NCBI GenBank assembly: GCA_003158495.1
Contig: PMJT01000032.1
Span: 9,992-41,799, forward strand
DNA: 31,808 nt
From: Chloroflexota bacterium
GTDB lineage: Bacteria; Chloroflexota; Limnocylindria; Limnocylindrales; CSP1-4
Reading direction: 5' to 3'
The notes beneath the pieces were generated by a model that did no database searches, was not told where the DNA came from, and saw only the letters and a list, made by a program, of their open reading frames with translations. Shown piece after piece: positions 1-8,115 of this stretch (positions are counted from its first letter, which is position 1; each line of letters opens with the position of its first letter). Both the position numbers and the translations under genes were made by a program.

Positions 1-1
1 C

Positions 2-208
2 AACGCCGTCGCCCCGGGCTTCATCGTCACGGAGCTCACGAAGGACCTGCCCGAGGCGCTGACGGATCAGATCAAGGCCAGCACGCCCCTGGGCCACTTC
101 GGCACAGTCGACGACATCGCCAACGCGGTTACGTTCCTCGCCTCGGACGAAGCCGGCTACATCACCGGCCAGGTCCTGGCGGTGGACGGCGGCCTGGTGA
201 TGCAGTAA
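2..208 (+). CDS. fabG: 3-oxoacyl-ACP reductase (FabG-type SDR), C-terminal fragment
   Basis: The frame is open from base 2 to the TAA at 206-208; the 5' part lies outside the window. The 68 visible residues contain the SDR hallmark NAVAPGFIVTEL (first residues seen), then a PLGHFGTVDDIANAV segment and the C-terminal ITGQVLAVDGGLVMQ ending typical of FabG/SDR tetramer-forming C-termini. In the family these enzymes reduce 3-oxoacyl-ACP with NADPH in fatty-acid synthesis, or act on other keto substrates. The catalytic Ser-Tyr-Lys region is not in view, so a different SDR dehydrogenase is possible. It is followed by ugd after 42 bases, and nothing ties it to the glycan genes. Confidence 0.85.
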   Translation, partial: NAVAPGFIVTELTKDLPEALTDQIKASTPLGHFGTVDDIANAVTFLASDEAGYITGQVLAVDGGLVMQ

Positions 209-234
209 CCGCTTCGGCCCTCGCCGGTCCCTTC

Positions 235-240
235 TAGTAT
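235..240 (+). promoter_or_regulatory. Putative -10 element of ugd (near-leaderless)
   Basis: TAGTAT fits TANNNT and ends 10 bases before the ATG of ugd. If used, transcription would begin within about 3 bases of the start codon. No Shine-Dalgarno sequence is visible in the bases between. No convincing -35 was found. The same arrangement recurs before several other genes here. Confidence 0.45.
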
Positions 241-250
241 CGTTGCGGCC

Positions 251-1582
251 ATGCCTCGCAAGTACCATCTCACCGTCGTTGGCGCCGGCTATGTCGGGCT
301 GGCGACGGCTATCGGTCTTGCCTCGCGCGGGCATTCGATAGACCTGGTCGAAGTCCGGAACGACAGACTCGGGGCGCTGCAGGCAGGTCAGCTGCCGATC
401 CACGAGCCGGGCATGGACGCCGCATTCGCGAACCCCGAGATTCGGGGGCGAATCCGGCCGGGGGCCCTCATCCCCGACGAGCCATCCGACGCGGTCTTGA
501 TCTGCGTGGGAACGCCGATGGACGAGAACGGCAGGAGCGACCTCCGGCAGCTCCAGGGAGCTCTCGAAGCCGCTCGGCCACACATCCGGGCGGGCGTGCC
601 TCTCGTGATACGGAGCACCCTTCCGGCCGGGTCGAGCGAATCTATCGTGCGCTGGTCCGGTGGCGACTCCTCTCGACTCTTCACCAACCCCGAATTCCTC
701 GCCCAGGGCCGTGCCCTGGAAGACTTCCTCGCACCGAGCCGCGTGGTCATCGGAACATTCCCGGGACCGGACGCTCAAGCCCTGAGCGTGGTCGAGGATC
801 TCCTGGGAAGCGACACGTGCCCGGTCATGGTCGTGAGCGTGATCGAGGCGGACTTGATCAAGAACGGTTCGAACGCATACCTCGCCTTGAAGCTCTCGTA
901 TGCGAATGAACTCGCCGTCCTCTGTGAAGAACTCGGCGCGGACGTCATCACCGTCATCGACGGCATCGGGCTCGACCCGCGGCTCGGTCGGGGATACATG
1001 CGGCCCAGCTTCGGCTTTGGAGGGAGCTGCCTGCCCAAGGACCTGCGGTCGATCACCAACGTGGGTCGTGACCTGGGCCTGGAAATGCACGTCACGTCGG
1101 CCGCGTCGGATGCCAACGATGCGCACCAGCGGAGGTTCGCGCGCCGCATCGTGGCGGCCCTGGAATCCGGCAAGGGGCGCGTGGCCATGCTCGGCCTCGC
1201 CTTCAAGGCCGGAACCGACGACGTGCGATCGTCGCCGTCTCTGCGCGTGGCGGAACTGCTGCTGGGGCGGGGGATCGAGGTCGTCGGCTATGACCCGCAC
1301 GCAGGCATGAACGCCGCCGCCGCCCTGCCCGGGCTGCGAGTGGTCGCCACGGCGGCCGAAGCCCTCCAGGGCAGCAGCGTGGCGGTAATAGGCACTGAGT
1401 GGCCCGAGTTCCGTCAGCTCGATTGGCGCGCTCTGGGCCCGACCATGGCCTCGCAGGTCGTGATCGACGGCAGGCGCCTTCTCGATGGGCCCGCTATGAC
1501 CGCACTCGGCTTCAGCTATGCGGCGGTCGGCGCCGCCGGCGTTCCACAAATCAACCGGACAAAGCAATCCGCCCGGCCTTAG
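251..1582 (+). CDS. ugd: UDP-glucose 6-dehydrogenase
   Basis: Oxidises UDP-glucose twice with NAD+ to UDP-glucuronate, a cytoplasmic precursor for uronic-acid-containing polysaccharides. The 443-residue product has the usual family length and three-domain order: an N-terminal Rossmann fold with GAGYVG at 11-16, a central domain, and a C-terminal UDP-binding domain. Expected catalytic residues are present: Lys204 and Asn208 in DLIKNGSNAY, and nucleophile Cys260 with Asp264 in FGFGGSCLPKD. AFKAGTDDVRSSPS (317-330) is the conserved start of the C-terminal domain. It is transcribed alone; downstream is a convergent gene. It might instead act on UDP-N-acetylhexosamine, since the family overlaps, but residue spacing matches UDP-glucose enzymes well. 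Confidence 0.93.
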   Translation: MPRKYHLTVVGAGYVGLATAIGLASRGHSIDLVEVRNDRLGALQAGQLPIHEPGMDAAFANPEIRGRIRPGALIPDEPSDAVLICVGTPMDENGRSDLRQLQGALEAARPHIRAGVPLVIRSTLPAGSSESIVRWSGGDSSRLFTNPEFLAQGRALEDFLAPSRVVIGTFPGPDAQALSVVEDLLGSDTCPVMVVSVIEADLIKNGSNAYLALKLSYANELAVLCEELGADVITVIDGIGLDPRLGRGYMRPSFGFGGSCLPKDLRSITNVGRDLGLEMHVTSAASDANDAHQRRFARRIVAALESGKGRVAMLGLAFKAGTDDVRSSPSLRVAELLLGRGIEVVGYDPHAGMNAAAALPGLRVVATAAEALQGSSVAVIGTEWPEFRQLDWRALGPTMASQVVIDGRRLLDGPAMTALGFSYAAVGAAGVPQINRTKQSARP

Positions 1583-1633
1583 CAGCCGGTCGGCCGAGCC
1601 GGACGGGAATCATCGGACCGAGGATACGGCCTT

Positions 1634-1653
1634 GTGGCTGTCTCAGCCGCCAC
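1634..1653. terminator. Possible stem-loop between convergent genes
   Basis: GTGGCTG (1634-1640), a TCT loop and CAGCCGCCAC (1644-1653) can pair with a two-base bulge. It lies in the 147-base gap between ugd and the convergent DUF3048 gene. No T-run follows on either strand, so it is not a classical intrinsic terminator; its position is the only support. Confidence 0.25.
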
Positions 1654-1729
1654 CCGAACCGGCGAACGATCGGAGACGCAAGCGAGTAGATCTCGCCCGG
1701 CGCCTCCGAGCTCGCGATCGAGTCCGAGG

Positions 1730-2896
1730 TTACTTGACGGTAATTGCCGTTCCGGTCGGCGTGCTCTGCATGAAGATCTCGCCGCGAACGAACGGGATCT
1801 CCGAGCCGGATGAGTCGTAATAGCGGGTCAGCGCGGTATTGGAGGTCTTCTTCCAGGTTGCGGCAATGGCCTGGCCTTCCATGAAGACTGTTGCCTTGCC
1901 GCTGCCGACGTTGTAGACAAAGGGGCGATTCGCCTCGTCCAGCGAGTTGGGATCCGTACCGTAGGCCTGGTACATCACCACGATTGTTCGGGCGTAGACG
2001 TTGTTGCCGTTGGCCGGGTCAACCTGGGGGTGCCCATCCATGATCCGCAGGTAGCTGTCGGTCGTCGGGTTGTACTGGTAGCCGACGGTTCCCGTGCGGT
2101 AGGGGATGTTGATCGTCTGGGACTGCGGCCGGTTTGCGACCGGCATATCGTCCTTGAAGGTTCTTGTTGGCAACTTCTGAAACGTCGCCGGATAGCCCTT
2201 CTTGGCAGCGCACGAGATCAAGGCAGCGGTGTTCGTATAAGCGTTGTGCGGGGCCGCGCGAGTGGTGATGCGGTGGTACGGGCAGGAGCCTCCACTCAGG
2301 TCATCCATGTTGTAGATGTACTTTGCGTTCGCTGGGATGACAACCCGGACGGAGTTGGCGTCGCCGCCGAAGTGCCCGTACAGCGCGTGGTACTCATCGG
2401 CCCAGTAGACGTAGTAGGGTCGCGCGCTCCGTATGGGTCCGATGTCGGTAGCCGTCCCCTCCTGGAAGACGTACATGTAGCGGTCTTCGCCACCGTCGGC
2501 ATATGCCTGGTACACGATCGAGGCGGAGGAGATGCCGGACTGCGGCCTGGCCACGGTGTTGTCATCGACCATGATCGCCATGGGCAGCCTGTGGGCGTCC
2601 GCCGCCGGGGCACCCACGCCATCAAGGTCGGCGTACGCCCAGCCCGTAGGGAGTGGGCTGGGCAAGAGGTCCGGCGAGTCGGTCGGCGTGGGTTCGGCGG
2701 TCGGCGTGTCTGTCGGCGACGGCGATGCCGACGGAGACGGCTCCGCCGTGGGTGTAGCCGACGGGGTCGCCGAGGCAACGGCCTGGGCTACGGCGAAGGG
2801 CTGGGCTACGACGAAGGCCGTGGCCGCGACCGTGACCACGGCCAGACCGGCGACGGCTACCGCCAGTATCCTGCGGTTCGCCCGGATTCGATTCAT
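1730..2896 (-). CDS. Exported DUF3048 domain protein
   Basis: The chosen start is the ATG at 2896 (MNRIRANRRI), with a GGAG about 11 bases upstream; a longer reading exists but adds a non-protein-like leader. The 388-residue product has a basic N-terminus and a hydrophobic segment at about 10-32 (signal peptide or anchor; no lipobox seen), a Pro/Ser/Thr linker at about 42-83, and then the DUF3048 region. Its N-terminal part has LPMAIMVDDNTVARPQSG followed by ADGGEDRYMYVFQE. The C-terminal part ends with GKATVFMEGQAIAATWKK and EIPFVRGEIFMQ. DUF3048/YerB-like proteins are extracytoplasmic and of unsettled function. Nothing links this gene to glycan synthesis, and it is separated from neighbours on both sides. 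Confidence 0.88.
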   Translation of the reverse strand: MNRIRANRRILAVAVAGLAVVTVAATAFVVAQPFAVAQAVASATPSATPTAEPSPSASPSPTDTPTAEPTPTDSPDLLPSPLPTGWAYADLDGVGAPAADAHRLPMAIMVDDNTVARPQSGISSASIVYQAYADGGEDRYMYVFQEGTATDIGPIRSARPYYVYWADEYHALYGHFGGDANSVRVVIPANAKYIYNMDDLSGGSCPYHRITTRAAPHNAYTNTAALISCAAKKGYPATFQKLPTRTFKDDMPVANRPQSQTINIPYRTGTVGYQYNPTTDSYLRIMDGHPQVDPANGNNVYARTIVVMYQAYGTDPNSLDEANRPFVYNVGSGKATVFMEGQAIAATWKKTSNTALTRYYDSSGSEIPFVRGEIFMQSTPTGTAITVK

Positions 2897-2931
2897 CACT
2901 GGTTCTATCTCCGTGAGTAGGACTTGCCAAC

Positions 2932-2937
2932 AGCATA
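2932..2937 (-). promoter_or_regulatory. Possible -10 of the DUF3048 gene
   Basis: Minus-strand TATGCT, about 35 bases upstream of the ATG at 2896, would give a short leader containing the GGAG ribosome site. No clear -35 was seen. Confidence 0.3.
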
Positions 2938-3148
2938 GCCGAGGATGGCGGTGCGGAAGTCGCCCCGATGGTCCCCCATACGGGTGGGCCAGGAGCACCA
3001 GGTTTTAGGATCGCGGCGGGATGGCAACTGCGCATCGGACGTTCCGGCACCAGACTCCGTGACCCCTCACACTGTCCTCGGCACGATCAGAAGGCAGATG
3101 ACGGCGGGGACGAGCGAGAGGCGGCCGCTGGCAATCCATCAGTCGCTA

Positions 3149-3451
3149 TCAAGTACCGTGCCCGAGGATGCCTGCGATGGCGAGTCGGTCGAACGCGGCG
3201 GATAAACGTAGCCCGAGCGTGTGGCAGACTCGAGGAATGCCGCGGCCGCGAGCGGCGCCGGCCGGAGTCTGCAAGATCGCGGCGTTCAATACGCTCGCGG
3301 ACCCGGCATCACGATACCAGCCAGCAAGAGGATCGGCGGGGCGGGTGGGAAATCCCACAAACTTGCGGCCCTGAACCATAGGCGCCAAATCGGCCGGCGG
3401 TTCGCCGACGCATAGGATCCGTGTCCGGTCATTCGATTGTCCGCCAGCCAT
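3149..3451 (-). CDS. Doubtful hypothetical ORF or gene remnant
   Basis: ATG at 3451 starts 10 bases downstream of the methyltransferase stop on the same strand and reads for 100 residues. The beginning (NDRTRILCVGEPPADLAP) resembles the first beta strand and loop of a Rossmann-like protein. The rest has no motif I recognise, and third-position GC is lower than in neighbouring genes. No ribosome site precedes it. It could be a truncated glycosyltransferase remnant or chance. Confidence 0.2.
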   Translation of the reverse strand: MAGGQSNDRTRILCVGEPPADLAPMVQGRKFVGFPTRPADPLAGWYRDAGSASVLNAAILQTPAGAARGRGIPRVCHTLGLRLSAAFDRLAIAGILGHGT

Positions 3452-3461
3452 CAAGCGACGT

Positions 3462-4160
3462 CTATCGTCTGGCGATGGCCACGAGGACCGTCGTCAGGCC
3501 GAGCACCCTCTGTTTGTCGATGCGGACGTCGCAGCCGGGAGGGAACAGCGACCCAAGCGTGGCTGCGTTCAGGGGGTTGAGCGCGGCCTCGCTCGCCCAG
3601 TGCCCATTGCCGGACCATCGGAGCAGTGGGTGGCGAACCCGGCGTGGAAGCCAATGGACAAACGGCAGCAGAGTGTGCGGATCCAGCGGAAAGCCGGCGT
3701 TCGGTGTGGCTATAAAGACGGTTCGGCAGGTCCTGACCATCTCCTCGACGAATCGCTTCTGGTCGGCGCGACTTCCGACATGTTCGATCACGGCATTCGA
3801 AAAGCCGATGTCGAAGGCGTCCGCCTCGAAGGGAAGGCTTCGCCCGTCCGCGACTACGAACCGGACTTCCGGAAAGGTGCGCTCAAACGTCGGCATGATG
3901 ACCGGTGCAACAGCGGTGATGCGCTCGGGCCACTGGTAGTGGGATTCGAGGAAGTTGCCGGAGCGCCACGCAGAGTCGGTCACACCGACGTCCAGGACCA
4001 GGTCCGTAGGCTTGGGCTGGACGATCCGGAGGAAACGGGCCATACGCCGACGCCGCGATCCGGCGGTGAAGCGCGACGTGAGACGCCATCGGATGCCCCT
4101 CGGCAACTCCGGCGCAGGTTCTGGCGGATGACTTACGGGAACGTCCTGGGTGGGCGACAT
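3462..4160 (-). CDS. SAM-dependent methyltransferase, class I (type 11-like)
   Basis: Starts at the ATG at 4160; the longer frame through the divergent glycosyltransferase gene is an artefact. The 232-residue product has a basic N-terminus, then LVLDVGVTDSAW (about 54-65) in the place of SAM motif I, an acidic VVADGRSLPFEADAFD stretch (102-117), and SNAVIEHV (121-128), typical of small-molecule and sugar methyltransferases. Motif I is unusual: it lacks the normal GxGxG pattern. The C-terminal part has several Trp, Pro and Arg residues. It is probably cytoplasmic and modifies a sugar or lipid-linked glycan, judging by context only. It shares a 123-base divergent promoter region with the GT2 gene. 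The substrate cannot be inferred from sequence. Confidence 0.75.
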   Translation of the reverse strand: MSPTQDVPVSHPPEPAPELPRGIRWRLTSRFTAGSRRRRMARFLRIVQPKPTDLVLDVGVTDSAWRSGNFLESHYQWPERITAVAPVIMPTFERTFPEVRFVVADGRSLPFEADAFDIGFSNAVIEHVGSRADQKRFVEEMVRTCRTVFIATPNAGFPLDPHTLLPFVHWLPRRVRHPLLRWSGNGHWASEAALNPLNAATLGSLFPPGCDVRIDKQRVLGLTTVLVAIARR

Positions 4161-4194
4161 GAGCCTGTACGGTTGGGTTGGTGGGATGGCGCGA

Positions 4195-4200
4195 ATTATA
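4195..4200 (-). promoter_or_regulatory. -10 of the methyltransferase gene
   Basis: A perfect TATAAT on the minus strand lies 34 bases upstream of the ATG at 4160, giving a leader of roughly 27 bases. No good -35 was found at the usual spacing. Confidence 0.5.
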
Positions 4201-4269
4201 GGACCTGGCAGTGGGCTGACAGCCGATGCATTGACATCGATCAGAAGCCAGATGCCACCCTCCCATCCG

Positions 4270-4275
4270 TATACT
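4270..4275 (+). promoter_or_regulatory. -10 of the GT2 gene (leaderless)
   Basis: TATACT, with 8 bases between it and the ATG at 4284, puts the expected start of transcription at or next to the A of the ATG. No ribosome site is visible. A TTGACA at 4231-4236 is too far upstream (33 bases) to be its -35. Confidence 0.55.
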
Positions 4276-4283
4276 CTTCCTGC

Positions 4284-5249
4284 ATGCAACTGGAATTCGT
4301 CGTCGTCGCCTACCGATCGAGCAGAGAGCTCAGAGGGTGTCTCGACTCGATTGCGGCCGACGCGCCCGCGGGCAGCAGGGTCGTGGTCGTCGACAATGCT
4401 TCGCCCGACGATTCGGCAGAGGTCGCCGCGTCCCACCCGTCGGGGCCACGGGTCGTGGTCAGCCCGAAGAACCTGGGCTTCGGCGGGGGGTGCAACCTTG
4501 GTGCGGCTGGCTCGGATGCCGACGCTCTGTTCTTCTTGAATCCCGACGCCCGTCTGAAGCCTGGAGCGACCGCGCTCCTCATCTCCGGCATAGAGGTCGA
4601 GGCATCGCTTGCGGTTGTCGCTCCTCGGGTGGTCGACCCGTCTGGCGAGTCCCGGGCATCCTCGGCCGGGGCCGAGCCGTCCATTCGCTCTAGCCTCGGC
4701 CATTTCCTGGCGTTGGGAAGACTCCCCTGGATAAGGCGATTCTTCAGCCCCCTCTGCCTCGCCGATGGCCGAATGCGGACCAATCCAGATTGGGTCAGCG
4801 GTGCTGCCATGCTGGTTCGGAAGCGTGCGTATGAAGATGTCGGTGGCTTCGATGGTCGCATCTTCATGTACATGGAAGATGTGGATTTGTGCAGGCGGCT
4901 GCGCGAGAAAGGCTGGGCGATCGGCTACCAGCCGGAAGCCGTCGTCGAGCACGTCATGGGGCACTCGCAATCCACCGAACAACCAATCCGGTGGTACAGG
5001 GCGTACCACGTGTACATCGCGGAGCATCGGGGCGCACTCCACGCCCGCGCAGCCTCGTTGGTGGCCGCGTTTGGCCTGAGTCTCAGAGCAGTGGCCTACC
5101 GCGTAGACAGGCCGGTCAACTCCGCGCGCATGGCTCGCAGCGCCCGAGCCGCCCTGCGCTTCGCCTTCTTCCCGCCGGAAGCCGACGTCCCGCCACAGAG
5201 CACGGTTGGCCGTGCGCATAATGGAGCCAATGACAGAAGCGATCCGTGA
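4284..5249 (+). CDS. Glycosyltransferase family 2 (rhamnosyltransferase-like)
   Basis: Transfers a sugar from a nucleotide donor to a lipid-linked glycan; a cytoplasmic GT-A enzyme. The 321-residue product starts directly with the first beta strand (LEFVVVAYRS), followed by VVVVDNASPDDS (33-44), NLGFGGGCNLG (63-73) and the metal-site equivalent NPD at 86-88. NPDWVSGAAMLVRK (167-180) and GGFDGRIFMYMEDVDLC (187-203), with Glu198-Asp199, form the acceptor and catalytic-base region. This layout is that of the WsaF/RfbF-like rhamnosyltransferase branch, but the sugar is not certain. The last 29 bases overlap the next gene, so the two are probably co-translated. Confidence 0.88.
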   Translation: MQLEFVVVAYRSSRELRGCLDSIAADAPAGSRVVVVDNASPDDSAEVAASHPSGPRVVVSPKNLGFGGGCNLGAAGSDADALFFLNPDARLKPGATALLISGIEVEASLAVVAPRVVDPSGESRASSAGAEPSIRSSLGHFLALGRLPWIRRFFSPLCLADGRMRTNPDWVSGAAMLVRKRAYEDVGGFDGRIFMYMEDVDLCRRLREKGWAIGYQPEAVVEHVMGHSQSTEQPIRWYRAYHVYIAEHRGALHARAASLVAAFGLSLRAVAYRVDRPVNSARMARSARAALRFAFFPPEADVPPQSTVGRAHNGANDRSDP

Positions 5250-6348
5250 GATCCGGCCGGCCATCGACGCGCACGTCGTGGGCAGGCGCAAGACCGGAAA
5301 CGAGACCTACGTCGTTAACCTGGCTACAGCGCTCAGCCAACGCCACGACGTGCGACCTCTCGTCTACCTTGACGCAGGCGCTAAATGGCCGCAACCCAAT
5401 GGACCCGACACGCGCCAGCTTAACTGGCGATCGTCGTTCCTCCGCATTCCGGTCGAATTGCCCATTCGGGCCCGCCGAGATGGCTGTGACCTCCTCCACG
5501 TCCAGTACGTGGCGCCGCCGATCACTCGCCTACCGATTGTGACGGCGATCCATGACGTTTCGTTCGAGGACGTCGCCGGACTCTTCCCGCGTCAGACCGA
5601 GCTTCGCCTCAAGCTGACTGTTCGGCTGTCTGCGCACCGCTCGCAAGCGGTGATCACGATTTCCGAGTTCACGCGTCGCCGTATTGCCCATCACTACCAT
5701 ATGGATCCGGACCGAATCGTTGTGACCCCGCTCGGGGTTGGGGATCAATGGCGTCCCGTGGCGCGCGACGATGCGCTGGCGATGCTCGCCGGTGTACCGC
5801 TCCCTGGCCTGTTCGTGCTCGCCGTCGGCAACCTGCATCCCCGAAAGAACATCCCGCGCCTAATCAGGTCCGTCGCATCGGCCCGCCGGGCGGGCGTCGG
5901 CGACCTGCACCTGGTCCTTGCCGGGCAGCGGTGGTGGCGTATGGGCGATATCGACCGAGCAATCGACGAGGTGGTCGGCGATGGCTGGGTCCACCTCCTC
6001 GGCTACGTCGACGACGCCTCGCTGGCAGCCCTCTACTCGTGCGCTGACGTAGTCGCCTACCCCTCCCTGTACGAGGGTTTCGGGCTGCCTGTCCTGGAGG
6101 CACTAGCCTGCGGTGCCGTAGTGGTAGCATCCAACACCACATCGATACCAGAGGTGGCCGGGGACGCTGCGATCCTCTTCGACCCGCAGGATGAAGCCGC
6201 TATGGCGGATGCGCTGTCTACCGCGCTGACCGACGAGCGAACTCGGGCCGCTCTGAGGCGCGCCGCTCCTGAGCAGACCGCGCGTTTCACCTGGGACCGC
6301 TGCGCCGAACTCACTATGGGCGCCTATCGGAGGGCGCTGGGCGTTTGA
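5221..6348 (+). CDS. Glycosyltransferase family 4
   Basis: Retaining GT-B glycosyltransferase acting on lipid-linked glycan intermediates at the inner membrane face. The start is uncertain: ATG 5221 is used here, ATG 5230 and TTG 5206 are possible, and none has a good ribosome site. It overlaps the GT2 gene by 29 bases, which favours coupled translation. The 375-residue product has an N-terminal RKTGNETYVVNLATAL acceptor-domain start, IHDVSFED, and the donor-domain motifs VGNLHPRKN, then YPSLYEGFGLPVLEALACG containing the EX7E pair (about Glu285 and Glu293). It resembles mannosyltransferases of the WbaZ/MtfB-like group; donor not assignable. The next gene is convergent, 22 bases away. Confidence 0.86.
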   Translation: MEPMTEAIREIRPAIDAHVVGRRKTGNETYVVNLATALSQRHDVRPLVYLDAGAKWPQPNGPDTRQLNWRSSFLRIPVELPIRARRDGCDLLHVQYVAPPITRLPIVTAIHDVSFEDVAGLFPRQTELRLKLTVRLSAHRSQAVITISEFTRRRIAHHYHMDPDRIVVTPLGVGDQWRPVARDDALAMLAGVPLPGLFVLAVGNLHPRKNIPRLIRSVASARRAGVGDLHLVLAGQRWWRMGDIDRAIDEVVGDGWVHLLGYVDDASLAALYSCADVVAYPSLYEGFGLPVLEALACGAVVVASNTTSIPEVAGDAAILFDPQDEAAMADALSTALTDERTRAALRRAAPEQTARFTWDRCAELTMGAYRRALGV

Positions 6349-6370
6349 CTAGGCCGCAGTCGGGTGGGGA

Positions 6371-7876
6371 TCAGCCCGGGAGCGGTACCCTCGTCTCTTC
6401 GGCACCGTCGACGGGCGCTACCGATGCGGCGAGGCCGGCGCCGGCTAGCAGCCAGATGAGTGCGAAGTTCAGAGCGTTCGTGGCCTCGTAAGCCACGAGC
6501 AGACAGACTAGGGCGCCGGCGTAGGCCGCGATCTTGCCCCTGTCGGGGCGGCGCCGCGTCGCCTTGAAGAGTGCCAGCAGCACGAGCCCAAAGCCGATCG
6601 CCAGGCCCGCGGCGCCAACTACGCCAGACTCGTATAGGGCCGCGACAGCTAGGATCGCAATGTGATCGGGCTGCCCCGGGTTCGAGGGGTCCAGGTGCCG
6701 CTGACCGTAGGAATTCGCACCGAGGCCGATCAGGAGGCTGTTGGACAGATCTTGCAGCGCCGGCGTTATGCGATTGAGCCGGAAGGTGACGGTGTCGGGC
6801 GGCGGTTTCACTTGGTAGCCCGGCGTAGTAACTGGCCCAGCCGATGGGCCGGCCTGCGGGACGCTTCGGAACCCCGGCTGGGTGAGATCCAACGGCTGAG
6901 TGGGTGGTCGACCTCCCGGCAGTAGCACCAAGGTGGCCAGTAGACCGACTAGGAGACTACCAGCGAGGGCGGTCCCGCCTATGCCGACACGGAGGACGTC
7001 AGACCGCCCCCATCGGCGCCAGGGTGCGAAGGTGGCCAGGGCGTACACGGCCAGTCCGGCGGCCAAGCCCGCGTAAGCGCCTCGCGTCACGCCCAGGGCA
7101 ATTGCCCCAGCCATGAGGGGTACCAAGACCTTGTCGGCCAGTCGACCACCCGAGATCAGCCTGTCGAATCCGAATACCGTTACTGCGGCCAGGAACGAGG
7201 CGTAGAGGTTCGCTTCCTGTGACAGGGAGAACACCTTCGGCAACGAGGACAGAGCTTCCTGGACACCTGGGGCCGGCGTGTCACCCGCTAACAGGACGGG
7301 CCCCAGGGCGAGGAACAGGACCGCGAACAGGATGCCGGCTACCGCCTGGGCGTAACCTGATGCGCAGATCCACTCGCTTGCCCTGGAGTTGCCCCGGGCA
7401 AGGAGAAGAAACGCCAGCAGGCCCCCCGACATCGACAGGCCGGTCCAGAAGGTCATCCGGAGGCTGTCCACCCGGTCCGGCGAGAAGAGCACGGAGGACA
7501 GCCCCAAGCACGCCAGGTAGACGCCGAAGGACACCCCGATCGGCCACAGACGACGGAGGCGGCGGATGTCGAACCTCGACGGCGACAGCAGGAGGGCAGC
7601 CCAACCGGCCACTATTGCCGGTTGCTCCAACCGCATGTTTCCGACGGAGCTTGGAACTATCCCTCGCGACAGCGTGGCCAGCACGAAAAGGATGCCGAAG
7701 GCGACGACCGGCTTGGAGGGCGAGAGCCATGCGACTGCGGCGGCTCCGCCAATAGCGAGCAGGACGAGGGCTGCGCTCCCTATCCGTTTGTCTCCGGTCA
7801 GCCACAGGGCGATGGCCACGGGCACCGATAGTGCCACGATCGCCGCGACTTGGCCGCGGCTCCACCCATTGTCCAT
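6371..7876 (-). CDS. O-antigen ligase/polymerase-like membrane protein
   Basis: The 501-residue product begins at the ATG at 7876, preceded by purine-rich GAGAGAGG. It is strongly hydrophobic with about a dozen membrane segments, including VAAIVALSVPVAIALWL near the N-terminus. A larger polar, Pro-rich loop lies in the second half (around GGRPPTQPLDLTQPG and QVKPPPDTVTFRLNRITPA), then a GLGANSYGQRHLDPSNPG stretch and more membrane segments. A long periplasmic loop followed by further helices is typical of the Wzy_C/WaaL family, which polymerises or ligates undecaprenyl-linked glycans. Sequence alone does not distinguish polymerase from ligase. Genes on both sides point away or converge, so it is probably monocistronic. 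Confidence 0.78.
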   Translation of the reverse strand: MDNGWSRGQVAAIVALSVPVAIALWLTGDKRIGSAALVLLAIGGAAAVAWLSPSKPVVAFGILFVLATLSRGIVPSSVGNMRLEQPAIVAGWAALLLSPSRFDIRRLRRLWPIGVSFGVYLACLGLSSVLFSPDRVDSLRMTFWTGLSMSGGLLAFLLLARGNSRASEWICASGYAQAVAGILFAVLFLALGPVLLAGDTPAPGVQEALSSLPKVFSLSQEANLYASFLAAVTVFGFDRLISGGRLADKVLVPLMAGAIALGVTRGAYAGLAAGLAVYALATFAPWRRWGRSDVLRVGIGGTALAGSLLVGLLATLVLLPGGRPPTQPLDLTQPGFRSVPQAGPSAGPVTTPGYQVKPPPDTVTFRLNRITPALQDLSNSLLIGLGANSYGQRHLDPSNPGQPDHIAILAVAALYESGVVGAAGLAIGFGLVLLALFKATRRRPDRGKIAAYAGALVCLLVAYEATNALNFALIWLLAGAGLAASVAPVDGAEETRVPLPG

Positions 7877-8115
7877 GAGCCTCGCACCTCTCTCATTACC
7901 CTCGCCGCCGCCTCGGCGGTCACGCCACGCTCCACAGCTGGGCAGCCGGCGGTCAGTCTAGGCCAGTCTCTCTCCGCCTGCAGCGTCAGCCGACCTCGAC
8001 CGGTTCCGCCGAACGATCCGGAGGCCGGAATGGGCCATCAGTGGCGACTTTTGACATGGCCAGCGGCATCTGCGAGAGTCGGGTGGTCTGTAGGGCGAAT
8101 CGTGAGGGCAGCCAG
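7877..8115. promoter_or_regulatory. 239-base divergent intergenic region
   Basis: Separates the ligase-like gene (minus) from the methyltransferase gene (plus) and should hold both promoters. A TTGACA occurs at 8051-8056 on the plus strand, but no good -10 was found 16-18 bases after it. The plus gene has a clear ribosome site, GAGGG at 8104-8108. Nothing else was recognised. Confidence 0.35.

Larger units (their letters stand above)
2897..3461. other. 565-base gene-poor stretch
   Basis: Lies between the methyltransferase and DUF3048 genes, which run the same way on the minus strand. No RNA gene, repeat or insertion sequence was recognised. One minus-strand ORF of 100 codons (3149-3451) begins 10 bases after the methyltransferase stop and is listed separately. 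The remaining ORFs are short and overlap in several frames, as is usual for high-GC DNA. It may be the remains of a decayed gene. Confidence 0.5.

Noticed and set aside
2640..2790. Repetitive-looking sequence
   Set aside because: It is the codons of the Pro/Ser/Thr-rich linker of the DUF3048 protein, not a DNA repeat or CRISPR.
2030..2920. 296-codon plus-strand ORF opposite the DUF3048 gene
   Set aside because: Antisense shadow: Val/Gly/Arg-rich translation, no domain, and the minus strand encodes a recognisable family throughout.
3600..4283. Upstream extension of the GT2 gene
   Set aside because: Antisense to the methyltransferase; the GT2 fold begins exactly at the ATG at 4284, next to a TATACT box.
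4161..5291. Long N-terminal extension of the minus methyltransferase
   Set aside because: The extension runs through the divergent promoter and the GT2 gene; translation there is not protein-like.
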